64,000 nucleotides of DNA from Triticum aestivum (lineage: Eukaryota > Streptophyta > Magnoliopsida > Poales > Poaceae), in contig NC_057811.1 of assembly GCF_018294505.1 (NCBI RefSeq), positions 401,358,491-401,422,490 of the forward strand, given 5' to 3'. Below the pieces are notes generated by a model. That model had not been told where the DNA came from and ran no database searches. It worked only from the letters and a program-made list of their open reading frames with translations. The position numbers and the translations under genes are program-made. Of the stretch, positions 11,097 through 24,080 are shown in pieces (within the stretch, counting starts at the first letter, position 1; each line of letters begins with the position of its first letter).

Positions 11097-11578
11097 TGAG
11101 GGAGTCCTGGACTAATGGGTCCTCGGGCGTCCGACCTATTGGCCATGGGCCGGACTGATGGGCTATGAAGATACAAAGACCGAAGACTCTCACCCGTGTC
11201 CGGATGGGACTCTCCTTGGCGTGGAAGGCAAGCTTGGTGACCCAATATGTGGATTCCTTTCCTTGTAACCGACTTTGTGTAACCCTAGATCCCTCCGGTG
11301 TCTATATGAACCGGAGGGCTAGGTCCGTAGGACAGAAGACGGATAATCACAGTCATACAGGCTAGACTTCTAGGGTTTTAGCCATTATGATCTCGTGGTA
11401 GATCAACTCTTGTAATACTCATATTCATCAAGATCAATCAAGCAGGAAGTAGGGTATTACCTCCATAGAGAGGGCCCGAACCTGGGTAAACATTGTGTCC
11501 CCTGTCTCCTGCTACCATCAACCTTAGACGCACAGTTCGGGACCCCCTACCCGAGATCCGCTGGTTTTGACACCGACA
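11097..11578 (+). repeat. 3' LTR of T1
   Basis: A 482-bp LTR from TGAGGGAGTCCTGG to GACACCGACA, preceded by a polypurine tract. An identical-length copy lies at 26326-26807 in the duplicated segment. The short ORF inside (11165-11365) is LTR sequence, not a gene. Confidence 0.88.
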
Positions 11579-12114
11579 CCCACTCCCGATGATGACCGTA
11601 GTTTGAGGAGTTCATGTATTCACTATGTGTTAATGCTTTGTTCCGGTTCTCTATTAAAAGGAGGCCGTAATATCCCTTAGTTTCCAATATGGACCCCGCT
11701 ACCACGGGAGGGTAGGACAAAAGATGTCATGCAAGTTCTTTCCATAAGCACGTATGACTATTTACGGAATAGATGCCTACATTATATTGACGAACTGGAG
11801 CTAGTGCCGTATCGCCCTAGGTTATAACTGTCTCATGATGAATATCATCCAACAAGTCACCGATCCAATGCCTACGAATTTATCTTATATTGTTTCTGCT
11901 AAGTTACTACTGCTATCATCACTGTTACACTTGCTGCAAAATAATGCTGATCACTTTGCTGCAGATAATTAATCTCCAGGTGTGGTTGAATTGACAACTC
12001 AGCTGCTAATACCTTTCAAATATTCTTTGGCTCCCCTTGTGTCAAATCTATAAATTTGGGTTGAATACTCTACCCTAGAAAACTGTTACGATTCCCTATA
12101 CTTGTGGGTTATCA

Positions 12115-12347
12115 TGCGTCTTCATAGGATACCCAAAAGAAACTGTTGGGTACACCTTCTGTCACAGATCCGAAGGCAAGATATTTGTTGCTAAGAATGG
12201 ATCCTTTCTAGAGGAGTTTCTCTCGAAAGAAGTGAGTGGGAGGAAAGTAGAACTTGATGAGGTAATTGTACCTTCTCTCGAATTGGAAAGTAGTTCATCA
12301 CAGAAATCAGTTCCAGTGATGCCTACACCAATTAGTGAGGAAGCTAA
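12115..12347 (+). pseudogene. Copia C3 integrase/RT linker fragment, first copy
   Basis: 233 bp homologous to C1 around 1158-1390: the end of integrase, with the LEEFLSKEVSGRKVELDE region. It lies between the G LTR end and the GCTAA target site (12343-12347) where C2 inserted. The same 233 bp recur at 27423-27655. The rest of the C3 reading frame resumes only at 29391. Confidence 0.85.
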
Positions 12348-13978
12348 TGAAGGAAATATGCCCTAGAGGCAATAATAAAGTTGTTATTTGCATTTCCTTA
12401 TATCACGATAAATGTTTATTATTCATGCTAGAATTGTATTAACCGGAAACTTAGTACATGTGTGAATACATAGACAAACAGAGTGTCCCTAGTATGCCTC
12501 TACATTGACTAGCTCGTTAATCAAAGATGGTTAAGTTTCCTAGCCATAGACATGTGTTGTCATTTGATGAACGGGTTCACATCATTAGAGAATGATCTGA
12601 TGGACAAGACCCATCCGTTAGCTTAGCACTATGATCGTTTAGTTTATTGCTATTGCTTTCTTCATGACTTATACATGTTCCTATTACTATGAGATTATGC
12701 AACTCCCGAATACCGGAGGAACACTTAGTGTGCTATCAAACGTCACAACATAACTGGGTGATTATAAAGATGCTCTACAGGTGTCTCCGATGGTATTTGT
12801 TGAGTTGGCATAGATCAAGATTAGGATTTGTCACTCCGAGTATCGGAGAGGTACCTCTGGGCCCTCTCAGTAATGCACATCACTATGAGCCTTGCAAGCA
12901 ATGTGACTAATGAGTTAGTTGCGGGATGATACATTACGGAACGAGTAAAGAGACTTGCCGGTAACGAGATTGAACAAGGTATGACGATACCGACGATCGA
13001 ATCTCGGGCAAGTAACATACCGATGACAAAGGGAACAATGTATGTTGTTATGCGGTTTGACCGATAAAGATCTTCGTAGAATATGTAGGAGCCAATACGA
13101 GCATCCAGGTTCCGCTATTGGTTATTGACCAGAGATGTGTCTCGGTCATGTCTACATAGTTCTCTTACCCGTAGGGTCGGCATGCTTAACGTTCGATGAC
13201 GATTTGTATTATAAGTGATGTGATTTGATGTATCGAAGTTTGTTCGGAGTCCCGGATGAGATCATGGACATGACGAGGAGTTACCGGAACCCCCAGGGGA
13301 GTTAATGGGCCTTCATGGGCCCTAGTGGAGAGAGGAGGCGACGGCCAGATGGAGGCGCGCACCCCCCAAGCCCAAACCGAATTAAAATAGGGTTGGGGGG
13401 CAGCCCCCTTCCCTTCTCTCCTCCTCCTCCTCCTCCTTCCCTCCTTCTCCTAGTGGGAATAGGAAAGGGGGGATCCTATTTGGACCGGGAGTCCAAGTTG
13501 GACTCCCCCCATGGCGCGCCCCCCTTGGGCGGGCCACCTCTCCTCCCGCCTTTATATACGTGGGAGGGGTGCACCCCAAAGGCACACCAAGCCTTCTCTT
13601 AGCCATGTGCGGTGCCCCCTCCATAGTTACACACCTTGGTCATATCGTCGTAGTGCTTAGGCGAAGCCCTGCGCCGGTAACTTCATCATCACCGTCGCCA
13701 CGCCATCGTGCTGACGGAACTCTCCCTCGGACTCAACTGGATCAAGAGCTTGAGGGACGTCATCGAGCTGAACGTGTGCTGAACGCGGAGGTGTCGTACG
13801 TTCAGTGCTTGGATCAGTTGGATCGTGAAGACATTCGACTACATCAACCGCGTTACTAAACGCTTCCGCTTTCGGTCTACGAGGGTATGAGGACACACTC
13901 TCCCCGCTCGTTGCTATGCTTCTCCTAGATAGATCTTGTGTGATCGTAGGATTTTTTTAAATCCTACGTTCCCCAACA
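12348..13978 (+). repeat. 5' LTR of C2
   Basis: Runs from TGAAGGAAATATGCCC to TTCCCCAACA, 1,631 bp. Compared with the solo LTR at 27656 it lacks roughly 90 bp near 13283, which explains the shorter length. A TTTATATA motif near 13551 is the likely promoter. Open frames here (for example 13315-13602) are low-complexity shadows. Confidence 0.9.
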
Positions 13979-13979
13979 G

Positions 13980-13993
13980 TGGCATCCGAGCCA
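13980..13993 (+). other. Primer-binding site of C2
   Basis: TGGCATCCGAGCCA starts one base after the LTR. It resembles the initiator-methionine tRNA complement (TGGTATCAGAGC) used by Copia elements, with a few changes. Confidence 0.75.
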
Positions 13994-15215
13994 GGTCTAT
14001 GCATAGATGTTATATGCACGAGTAGAACAGAATGAGTTGTGGGCGATAATAGTCATACTGCTTACCAGCAATGTCTTACTTTGCTTGGGCAGTATTGTTG
14101 GATGAAGCGGCATGGACCGACATTACATGACCGCGTTCATGAGACTGGTTCTACCGACGTGCTTCGCACACAGGTGGCTAGCGGGTGTCAGTTTCTCCAA
14201 CTTTAGTTGAATCGAGTTTGACTATGCCCGGTCCTTGTTGAAGGTTAAAACAACACACTTGATGAAAAATCGTTGTGGTTTTGATGCGTAGGTAAGAACG
14301 GTTCTTGCTAGAAGCCCGTAGCAGCCACGTAAAACTTGCAACAACAAAGTAGAGGACGTCTAACTTTTTTTGCAGGGCTTGTTGTGATGTCATATGGTCA
14401 AGACGTGATGATATATAAATTGTTGTATGAGATGATCATGTTTTGTAAAAGTTATCGGCAACTGGCAGGAGCCTTATGGTTGTCGCTTTATTGTATGAAA
14501 TGCAATCACCATGTAATTTCTTTACTTTATCACTAAGCGGTACCGATAGTCGTAGAAGCAATAGTTGGCGAGACGACAACGATGCTACGATGGGGATCAA
14601 GGTGTCAAGCCGGTGACGATGTTGATCATGACGGTGCTTTGGAGATGGAGATCAAAGGCACAAGATGATGATGGCCATATCATATCACTTATTTTGATTA
14701 CATGTGATGTTTATCCTTTATGCATTTTATTTTTCTTAGTACGGCGGTAGCATTATAAGATGATCACTGACAAAATTTCAAGGTATAAGTGTTCTCCCTG
14801 AGTATGCACCGTTGCTACAGTTGTCGTGCAGAGACACCATGTGATGATCGGGTGTGATAAGATCTGCGTTCACATACAACGGGTGCAAGCCAGTTTTGCA
14901 CACGCATAATACTTGGGTTAAACTTGACGAGCCTAGCATATGCAGATATGGCCTCGGAACACCGAGACCGAAAGGTCGAGCGTGAATCATATAGTAGAGA
15001 TATGATCAACATATAGTGATGTTCACCATTGAAAACTACTCCATCTCACATGATGATCGGACATGGTTTAGTTGATATGGATCACGTGATCATTTAGATG
15101 ACTAGAGGGATGTCTATCTAAGTGGGAGTTCTTTAGTACTATGATTAATTGAACTTTAATTTATCATGAACTTAGTACCTGGTAGTATTTTGCATGTCTA
15201 TGTTGTTGTAGATCA
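13994..15215 (+). other. Untranslated leader of C2
   Basis: About 1.2 kb between the PBS and the gag start. Only short open frames with no recognisable domain are present, as is usual for the long leaders of BARE1/Angela-type elements. Confidence 0.7.
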
Positions 15216-16169
15216 ATGGTTCGTGCTACCGTTCCTTTGAATTTTAATGCGTTCCTAGAGAAAGCTAAGTTGATAGATGATGGTAGCAATTACACAGACT
15301 GGGTTCGTAACTTGAGGATTATCCTCATTGCTGCACAGAAGAATTGCGTCCTAGAAGCACCGCTAGGTGCAAGACCCGCTGCAGGAGCAACTCCGGACGT
15401 TATGAATGTCTGTTAGAGCAAAGCTGATGACTACTCAATAGTTCAGTGTGCCATGCTTTACGGCTTAGAATTGGGACTTCAACGACGTTTTGAACGTCAT
15501 GGAGCATATAAGATGTTCCAGGAGTTGAAGATAATATTTCAAGCAAATGCCCGAATTGAGAGATATGAAGTCTCCAATAAGTTCTACTGCTGCAAGATGG
15601 AGGAGAATAGTTCTGTCAGTGAACATATACTCAGAATGTCTGGGTACCACAACCACTTGACTCAACTGGGAGTTAATCTTCCTGATGATAGTGTCATTGA
15701 CAGAGTTCTTCAATCACTGCCACCAAGCTACAAAAGCTTCGTGATGAACTATAATATGCAAGGGATGGATAAGACAATTCCCGAGCTCTTCGCAATGCTA
15801 AAGGCTACGGAGGTAGAAATCAAGAAGGAGCATCACGTGTTGATGGTTAACAAGACCACTAGTTTCAAGAAAAAAGGCAAAGGGACGAAGGGGAACTTCA
15901 AGAAGAACAACAAGCATGTTGCTGCTCAAGTGAAGAAGCCCAAGTCTGGACCTAAGCCGGAGACTGAGTGCTTCTACTGCAAAGGCACTGGTCACTGGAA
16001 GCGGAACTGCCCCAAGTATTTGGCGGATAAGAAGGATGGCAAAGTGAAAGGTATATTTGATATACATGTTATTGATGTGTACCTTACTAATGCTCGTAGT
16101 AGCGCCTGGGTATTTGATACTGGTTCTGTTGCTCATATTTGCAACTCGAAACAGGGGCTACGGATTTAA
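15216..16169 (+). pseudogene. C2 gag and start of protease, broken
   Basis: Capsid/nucleocapsid region of the Copia polyprotein. It starts at ATG 15216 (MVRATVPLNFNAFLEKAKL). An in-frame TAG at 15414-15416 interrupts it, and the same frame then continues from 15417. A Copia gag domain is followed by a CCHC zinc knuckle (CFYCKGTGHWKRNC, about 15970-16011) and the protease DTG (VFDTGSVAHICNS, about 16111-16149). A single-base insertion just after (near 16164) shifts the frame to a stop at 16169. Not functional as it stands. Confidence 0.88.
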
Positions 16170-18261
16170 ACAAAGATTGGCTAAGGACGAGGTGACGATG
16201 CGCGTGGGAAATGGTTCCAAAGTCGATGTGATCGCCGTCGGCACGCTACCTCTACATCTACCATCGGGATTAGTTTTAGACCTGAATAATTGTTATTTGG
16301 TGCCAGCGTTAAGCATGAACATTATATCTGGATCTTGTTTGATGCGAGACGGTTATTCATTTAAACCAGAGAATAATGGTTGTTCTATTTATATAAGTAA
16401 TATCTTTTATGGTCATGCACCCTTGATGAGTGGTCTATTTTTTTTGAATATTGATAGTAGTGATACACATATTCATAATATTGAAGCCAACAGATGCAAG
16501 GTCAATAATGATAGTGCAACTTATTTGTGGGTCATATTGGTGTAAAGCGCATGAAGAAACTCCATGCTGATGGGCTTTTGAAATCACTTGATTATGAATC
16601 ACTTGATGCTTGCGAACCATGCCTCATGGGCAAGATGAATAAGACTCCGTTCTCCGGAACAATGGAGCGAGCAAAAGACTTGTTGGAAATAATACATACT
16701 GATGTATGCGGTCCGATGAGTGTTGAGGCTCGCGGCGGGTATCGTTATTTTCTGACCTTCACAGATGATTTGAGCAGATATGGGTATATCTACTTGATGA
16801 AACATAAGTCTGAAACATTTGAAGAGTTCAAAGAATTTCAGAGTGAAGTGGAAAATCATCGTAACAAGAAAATAAAATTTCTACGATATGATCGTGGAGG
16901 TGAATATTTGAGTTATGAGTTTGGTCTTCATTTGAAACAATGTGGAATAGTTTTGCAACTCACGCCACCTGGAACACCACAGCGTAATGGTGTGTCCGAA
17001 CATCGTAACCGTACTTTATTAGATATGGTACGATCTATGATGTCTCTTACCGATTTACCACTATCGTTTGGGGTTATGCTTTAGAGACGGCTGCATTCAC
17101 ATTAAATAGGGCACCATCTAAATCCGTTGAGACGACACCATATGAACTGTGGTTTGGCAAGAAACCTAAGCTGTCACTTCTCAAAGTTTGGGGCCCCGAT
17201 GCTTATGTGAAAAAGCTTCAACCTGATAAGCTCGAACCCAAATCAGAGAAATGTCTCTTCATAGGATACCCAAAGGAGACTGTTGGGTAATCCTTCTATC
17301 ACAGATCCGAAGGAAAGATTTTCGTTGCTAAGAATGGATCCTTTCTAGAGAAGGAGTTTCTCTCGAAAGAAGTGAGTGGGAGGAAAGTAGAACTTGATGA
17401 GGTAATTGTACCTGCTCCCGAATTGGAAAGTAGTTCATCACAGAAATTAGTTCCAGTGATTCCTACACCAATTAGTGAGGAAGCTGATGATGATCATGAA
17501 ACTTCAGATCAAGTTACTACCGAACCTCGTAGGTCAACCAGAGTAAGGTCCGCAGTAGAGTGGTGTGGAAATCCTGTTCTGGAGGTCATGTTACTTGACC
17601 ATGACGAACCTACGAACTATCAGGAACTGATGATGAGCCCAGATTCCGTGAAATGGCCTGAGGCCATGAAATCTGAGATGGGATCCATGTATGAGAACAA
17701 AGTGTGGACTTTGGTTGACTTGCACGATGATCGGCAAGCCATAGAGAATAAATGGATCTTCAAGAAGAAGACTGACGCTGACGGTAATGTTACTGTCTAC
17801 AAAGCTCGACTTGTTGCGAAAGGTTTTCGACAAGTTCAAGGAGTTGACTACGATAAGACCTTCTCACCCGTAGCGATGCTTAAGTCTGTTCGAATCATGT
17901 TAGCAATTGTCGCATTTTATGATTATGAAATTTGGCAAATGGATGTCAAAACTGCATTCCTTAATGGATATCTTGAAGAAGAGTTGTATATGAGGCAACC
18001 AGAAAGGTTTTGTCGATCCAAAAGGTGCTAACAAAGTGTGCAAGCTCCAGCGATCCATTTATGGACTGGTGCAAGCCTCTCGGAGTTGGAATATACGCTT
18101 TGATAGTGTGATCAAAGCATATGGTTTTAAGCAGACTTTTGGAGAAGCCTGTATTTACAAGAAAGTGAGTGGAAGCTCTGTAGCATTTCTGATATTATAT
18201 GTGGATGACATATTGTTCATCGGAAATGATACGGAATTTCTGGATAGCATAAAAGGATACT
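16170..18261 (+). pseudogene. C2 integrase and first part of reverse transcriptase, broken
   Basis: Clear homology to C1 pol throughout. Visible damage: a 13-bp deletion near 16530 that removes the HCRLG part of the zinc motif; a lost base near 17068; a stop near 17288; and an extra base near 18005. Integrase residues HTDVCG, DRGGEY and the Glu of GVSEHRN remain. The RT keeps YVDD near 18200. The gene is cut at 18261 by insertion of A1. Confidence 0.88.
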
Positions 18262-19844
18262 TGATACGTCTCCAACGTATCTATAATTTTTTATTCTTCC
18301 CTGTTATATTATATTATGTTTTGGACATTATTGGGCTTTATTATACACTTTTATATTATTTTTGGGACTAACCTATTAACCGGAGGCCCAGCCCACAATT
18401 GTTGTTTTTTGCCTATTTCAGAGTTCCGCAGAAAAAGAATATCAAACAGAGTCCAAATGGAATGAAGCCTTCGGGAACATGAGTTTTGGAACGAACGTGA
18501 TCCAGAGGACTTGGACCCTACGTCAAGACATCAACCAGGAAGGCACGAGGTAGGGGGCGCGCCTACCCCCCTGGGCGCGCCCTCCACCCTCATGGGGCCC
18601 ACGTTGCTCCACCGACGTACTTCTTCCTCCTATATATACCTACGTACCCCCAAACTACCAGATACGGAGCCAAAAACCTAATTCCACTGCCGCAACCTTC
18701 TGTACCCGTGAGATCCCATCTTGGGGCTTTTTCCGGAGCTCCGCCGGAGGGGGCATCGATCACGAAGGGCTTCTACATCAACACCATAGCCTCTCCGATG
18801 ATGTGTGAGTAGTTTACCTGAGACCTTCGGGTCCATAGTTATTAGCTAGATGGCTTCTTCTCTCTTTTTGGATGTCAATACAATGTTCTCCCCCTCTCTT
18901 GTGGAGATCTATTCGATGTAATCTTCTTTTGCAGTGTGTTTGTTGAGACCGATGAATTGTGGGTTTATGATCAAGTTTATCTATGAACAATATTTGAATC
19001 TTCTCTGAATTCTTTTATGTATGATTGGTTATCTTTGCAAGTCTCTACGAATTATCAGTTTGGTTTGGCCTACTAGATTGATCTTTCTTGCAATGGGAGA
19101 AGTGCTTAGCTTTGGGTTCAATCTTGCGGTGTCCTTTCCCAGTGACAGTAGGGGCAGCAAGGCACGTATTGTATTGTTGCCATCGAGGATAACAAGATGG
19201 TGTTTATATCATATTGCATGAATTTATCCCTCTACATCATGTCATCTTACTTAAAGCGTTACTCTGTTCTTTTGAACTTAATACTCTAGATGCATGCTGG
19301 ATAGCGGTCGATGTGTGGAGTAATAGTAGTAGATGCAGGCAGGAGTCGGTCTACTTGTCTCGGATGTGATGCCTATATACATGATCATACCTAGATATTC
19401 TCATAACTATGCTCAATTCTGTCAATTGCTCAACAGTAATTTGTTCACCACCGTAATACTTATGCTCTCGAGAGAAGCCACTAGTGAAACCTATGGCCCC
19501 CGGGTCTATCTTCCATCATATTAATCTTCCTTCAAAAAGTTATTTCTTGCGCCGTTTTTATTTTGCTTTCTTTGCTTTGCATCTTTATCAGAAAAATACC
19601 AAAAATCTTATCTTATCATATCTATCAGATCTCACTCTCGTAAGTGCCCGTGAAGGGATTGACAACCCCTTTATTGTGTTGGTTGCGAGGATTTATTTGT
19701 TTGTGTAGGTATGAGGGACTCGTGCGTGGCCTCCTACTGGATTGATACCTTGGTTCTCAAAAACTGAGGGAAATACTTACGCTGCTCTACTGCATCACCC
19801 TTTCCTCTTCAAGGGAAAACCAACGCAGTGCTCAAGAGGTAGCA
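18262..19844 (+). repeat. 5' LTR of A1
   Basis: 1,583 bp from TGATACGTCTCCAACG to CTCAAGAGGTAGCA, the same family as 24081, 52527 and 59159. A CTATATATACC motif near 18630 is a likely TATA box. Short ORFs such as 19021-19221 recur in every LTR copy and are not genes. Confidence 0.92.
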
Positions 19845-19855
19845 AGAAGGATTTT

Positions 19856-19942
19856 TGGTGCCGTTGCCGGGGAGGCTTACGCAAAGTCAAGTCAAGACTT
19901 GATTGCCCGACAACGAGCCATTTCTGGCGCCGTTGCCGGGGA
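19856..19942 (+). other. Duplicated primer-binding sites of A1
   Basis: TGGTGCCGTTGCCGGGGA (19856-19873) and TGGCGCCGTTGCCGGGGA (19925-19942) are both close to the tRNA-Asp-type PBS of Athila-clade Gypsy elements. Their starts are 69 bp apart. The LTR-proximal one has a T/C difference. A2 has a single site at the equivalent place. Confidence 0.8.
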
Positions 19943-20135
19943 GTCTACGCAAAAGTCAACATACCAAGTACCCATCACAAACCCTTATCTCCCGCATTAC
20001 ATTATTTGCCATTTGCCTCTCATTTTCCTCTCCCCCACTTCACCCTTGCCGTTTTATTCGCCCTCTCTTTTTTCCGTTCGCTTCTTTTTCGCTTGCTTCT
20101 TGTTTGCTCGTGTGTTGGATTGCTTGCTTGTCACG

Positions 20136-21280
20136 ATGGCTCTTTCCAGATTTGGTGATCTTCACCTTAAAAGGTTAGAAGAAATTGAAAGCAACGTTAG
20201 GAGTTTTATGGTCTTACAATTTGAGCATAATAATTTCTTTAGAAACGAGCTTAAGGAACAAAAAAGTTTTATGGGTTATATGAATAAAGAGCTCGATGAT
20301 ATGTCTAAAGAATTTGATGGTTTGAAATCTCATATTGCTCATCTTGAGAAGTTAATAGCTGAGGTTTCAGATAAGCAGGCCACCTTAGTTAATAAGATGG
20401 CCGCTAAGCCGGAATTTTTTTGGGAAAATAAAGATGAAGATCTAAAAGTTATTGATGTATCCCCTATTAAATCTTTGTTTTGCAATATGAATCTTGATAA
20501 TGATGGGACTGAATATGATCCACCTTTACCTAGAAGGCGTTCCAAAAATTCGGAGTTTGTAGATCTTGATGCAAAAATTGGTAAAAGTGGGATTGAAGAG
20601 ATCAAAACTCTAGATATTAATGAACCCACTATTTTGGATTTCAAGGAATTTAATTATGATAATTGCTCTTTGATAGATTGTATTTCCTTGTTGCAATCCG
20701 TGCTAAATTCTCCTCATGCTTATAGCCAAAATAAAGCTTTTACCAAACATATCGTTGATGCTTTAATGCAATCTTATGAAGAAAAACTTGAGTTGGAAGT
20801 TTCTATCCCTAGAAAACTTTATGATGAGTGGGAACCTACTATTAAATTAAAATTAAAGATCATGAATGCTATGCTTTGTGTGATTTGGGTGCTAGTGTTT
20901 CCATGATTTCAAAAACTTTGTGTGATTTGTTAGGTTTCCGCGAATTTGATGATTGCTCTTTAAACTTGCACCTTGTGGATTCCACCATTAAGAAACCTAT
21001 GGGAAGAATTAATGATGTTATTATTGTTGCAAATAGGAATTATGTGCCCGTAGATTTTATTGTTCTTGACATAGATTGCAATCCTTCATGTCCTATTATT
21101 CTTGGTAGACCTTTCCTTAGAACGATTGGTTCAATTATTGATATGAAGGAAGGGAATATTAGATTCCAATTTCCGTTAAGGAAAGGCATGGAACACTTCC
21201 CTAGAAAGAAAATAAAATTACCTTATGAATATATTATGAGGGCCACTTATGGATTGCCTACCAAAGATGGCAATACCTAG
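20136..21280 (+). pseudogene. A1 coiled-coil/gag-tail and Athila-type protease ORF, frameshifted
   Basis: Starts at ATG 20136 (MALSRFGDLHLKRLEEIE). The first 90 residues or so are strongly helical and heptad-like, unlike the capsid seen at the same place in A2. From ENKDEDLKVIDV on it is the same protein as A2. A missing A near 20847 shifts the frame, ending the first ORF at 20906. The rest continues in another frame to 21280 with the protease signature CDLGASVSMI, then IILGRPFLRT. DLGAS in place of DTG/DSG is usual in Athila-type proteases. No polymerase follows. The protein would act in particle formation and processing if repaired; here it is broken. Confidence 0.8.
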
Positions 21281-24080
21281 ATCTATCCTTGCTTTTATGC
21301 CTAGCTAAGGGCGTTAAACGATATCGCTTGTTGGGAGGCAACCCAATTTTATTTTTAGTTTTTAGTTTTTTGCTTCTGTTTAGGAATAAATATTTGATCT
21401 AGCCTCTGGTTAGATGTGTTTTTATGTTTTAATTAGTGTTTGTGCCAAGTTTAACCTATAGGATCTTCTTGGATGATAGTTATTTGATCTTGCTGAAAAT
21501 TCCAGAAACTTTCTGTTCACGAAAATAATTGTTAAAAATCACCAGAACGTGATAAAATATTGATTCCAATTGATTCTGATCAATAAACAAATTGTCTAGG
21601 TCTTCCTATTTTGGCTGAATTTTTGGAGTTCCAGACGTTTGCGTTAGTTACAGATTACTACAGACTGTTCTGTTTTTGACAGATTCTGTTTTTCGTGTGT
21701 TGTTTGCTTATTTTGATGAATCTATGGCTAGTAAAATAGTTTATAAACCATAGAGAAGTTGGAATACAGTAGTTTTAACACCAATATAAATAAATAATGA
21801 TTTCATTACAGTACCTTGAAGTGGTGTTTTGTTTTCTTTCGCTAACGGAGCTCACGAGATTTTCTGCTGAGTTTTGTGTTGTGAAGTTTTCAAGTTTTGG
21901 GAAAAAGATTTGATGGATTATGGAACAAGGAGTGGGAAGAGCCTAAGCTTGGGGATGCCCATGGCACCCCAAGATAATATAAGGACAACTAAAAGCCAAA
22001 GCTTGGGGATGCCCCAGAAGGCATCCCATCTTTCGTCTACTTCCATCGGTAACTTTACTTGGAGCTATATTTTTATTCACCACATGATATGTGTTTTGCT
22101 TGGAGCGTCTTGTATTATTTGAGTCTTTGTTTGTTAGTTTTCCACAATCATACTTGCTGTACACACCTTTTGAAAGAGATACACATGATTCAGAAATTGT
22201 TAGAATACTCTATGTGCTTCACTTATATCATTTGAGTTATATAGTTTTTGCTCTAGTGCTTCACTTATATCTTTTAGAGCACGGTGGTGGATTTGTTTTA
22301 TAGAAACTATTGTTCTCTCATACTTCACTTAGATTATTTTGAGAGTCCTACAAAACAGCATGGTAATTTGCTATAATTATGATAGGCATTCAAAATTAGT
22401 AAAAAAAAATCTGAGTGTGTTGAATACTATGAGAAGTTTGATGCTTGATAATTGTTTTGAGATATGGAGATGGTGATATTAGAGTCATGCTAGTTGAGTA
22501 GTTTTTAATTTGAGAAATACTTGTGTTAAAATTTTTGATTCCCGTAGCATGCACGTATGGTGAACCGTTATGTGATGAAGTCGGAGCACGATCTATTTAT
22601 TGATTGTCTTCCTTATGAGTGGCGGTCGGGGACGAGCGATGGTCTTTTCCTACCAATCTATCCCCCTAGGAGCATGCGCGTAATACTTTGCTTTGATAAC
22701 TTGTAGATTTTTGCAATAAGTATATGAGTTCTTTATGACTAATGTTGAGTCCATGGATTATACGCACTTTTCTTCCTTCCACCATTGCTAGCCTCTCCAA
22801 TATCGTGCACTTTTCGCCGGTATCATACACCCACCATACACCTTCCTCAAAACAGCCACCATACATACCTATCATGGCATTTCCATAGCCATTCCGAGAT
22901 ATATTGCCATGCAACTTACCACCGTTTCGTTTACTATGACACGCTCCATCATTGTCATATTGCTTCGCATGATCATGTAGTTGACATCATATTTGTGGCA
23001 AAGCCACCGTTCATAATTCTTTCATACATGTCACTCTTGATTCATTGCATATCCCGGTACACCGCCGGAGGCATTCACATAGTCATATTTTGTTCTAAGT
23101 ATTGAGTTGTAATTGTTGAGTTGTAAGTAAATAAAAGTGTGATGATCATCATTTTTTAGAGCATTGTCCCAAGTGAGGAAAGGATGATGGAGACTATGAT
23201 TCCCCCACAAGTCGGGATGAGACTCCGGACTAAATATAAAAAAAGAAGAAATGCCATAAAAAAGGCCCAAAAAAATGATGAGAGAAAAAGAGAGAAGGGA
23301 CAATGTTACTATCCTTTTATCACACTTGTGTTTCAAAGTAGCACCATGATCTTCATGATAGAGAGTCTCCTATGATATCACTTTCATACACTAGTGGGAA
23401 ATTTTCATTATAGAACTTGGCTTGTATATTCCAATGATGGGCTTCCTCAAAATGCCCTAGGTCTTCGTGAGCAAGCGAGTTGGATGCACACCCACTTAGT
23501 TTCTTTTGTTGAGCTTTCATACACTTATAGCTCTAGTGCATCCGTTGCATGGCAATCCCTACTCACTCACATTGATATCTATTAATGGGCATCTCTATAG
23601 CCCGTTGATACGCCTAGTTGATGTGAGACTATCTTCTCCTTTTTTGTCTTCTCCACAACCACCATTCTATTCCACATATAGTGCTATGTCCATGGCTCAC
23701 GCTCATGTATTGCGTGAAGATTGAAAAAGTTTGAGAACATCAAAAGTATGAAACAATTGCTTGGCTTGTCATCGGGGTTGTGCATGATTTAAATACTTTG
23801 TGTGGTGAAGATAGAGCATAGCCAGACTATATGATATTGTAGGGATAACTTTCTTTGGCCATGTTATTTTGAGAAGACATAATTGCTTAGTTAGTATGCT
23901 TGAAGTATTATTATTTTTATGTCAATATTAAACTTTTGTCTTGAATCTTTCGGATCTGAATATTCATACCACAATTAAGAGAATTACATTGAAATTATGC
24001 CAAGTAGCATTCCACATCAAAAATTCTGTTTTTATCATTTACCTACTCGAGGGCGAGCAGGAATTAAGCTTGGGGATGCT
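21281..24080 (+). other. A1 3' internal non-coding region
   Basis: 2.8 kb without a credible gene, where pol would be in a full Athila element. Two short GCTTGGGGATGCCC motifs (about 21947 and 22004) echo the polypurine tract at 24068. Much of it is shared with A2 (56335-59158) and, inverted, with B (47799-50600). Confidence 0.75.

Larger units (their letters stand above)
8325..11578 (+). mobile_element. Internally deleted Gypsy element T1 (Tat-type) inserted in the G LTR
   Basis: Flanked by a 5-bp TSD, CCCAC (8320-8324 and 11579-11583). The 3' LTR is complete, but the 5' LTR survives only as about 25 bp (TGAGGGAGTCCTGGACTAA, 8325-8349) before it jumps into 3' internal sequence. The PBS, gag and pol are therefore missing. 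What remains is the antisense extra ORF, the polypurine tract (TTCAGGGGCTAC, 11085-11096) and the 3' LTR. Antisense extra ORFs between pol and the 3' LTR are known from Tat-lineage Gypsy elements, which suggests the class. Confidence 0.85.
7295..12114 (+). mobile_element. Gypsy-type LTR element G: 3' internal tail and 3' LTR, split by T1
   Basis: The internal tail (7295-7504) ends with a polypurine tract (AAGCTTGGGGGAGT) just before an LTR starting TGATACGTCTCC at 7505. The LTR runs 7505-8324 and resumes at 11579-12114, ending GGGTTATCA. Removing T1 and one TSD copy leaves about 1,351 bp. The start matches Athila-clade LTRs of the Sabrina/WHAM/Fatima kind, but the rest differs from the A and B LTRs in this window. 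The 5' part of G is not visible: the CACTA abuts it at 7294. Downstream, the sequence returns to Copia coding DNA at 12115. Confidence 0.8.

Noticed and set aside
19021..19221. 66-codon ORF repeated at 24836, 53289 and about 59917
   Set aside because: Recurs because it is part of the A-family LTR; no domain and no start context.
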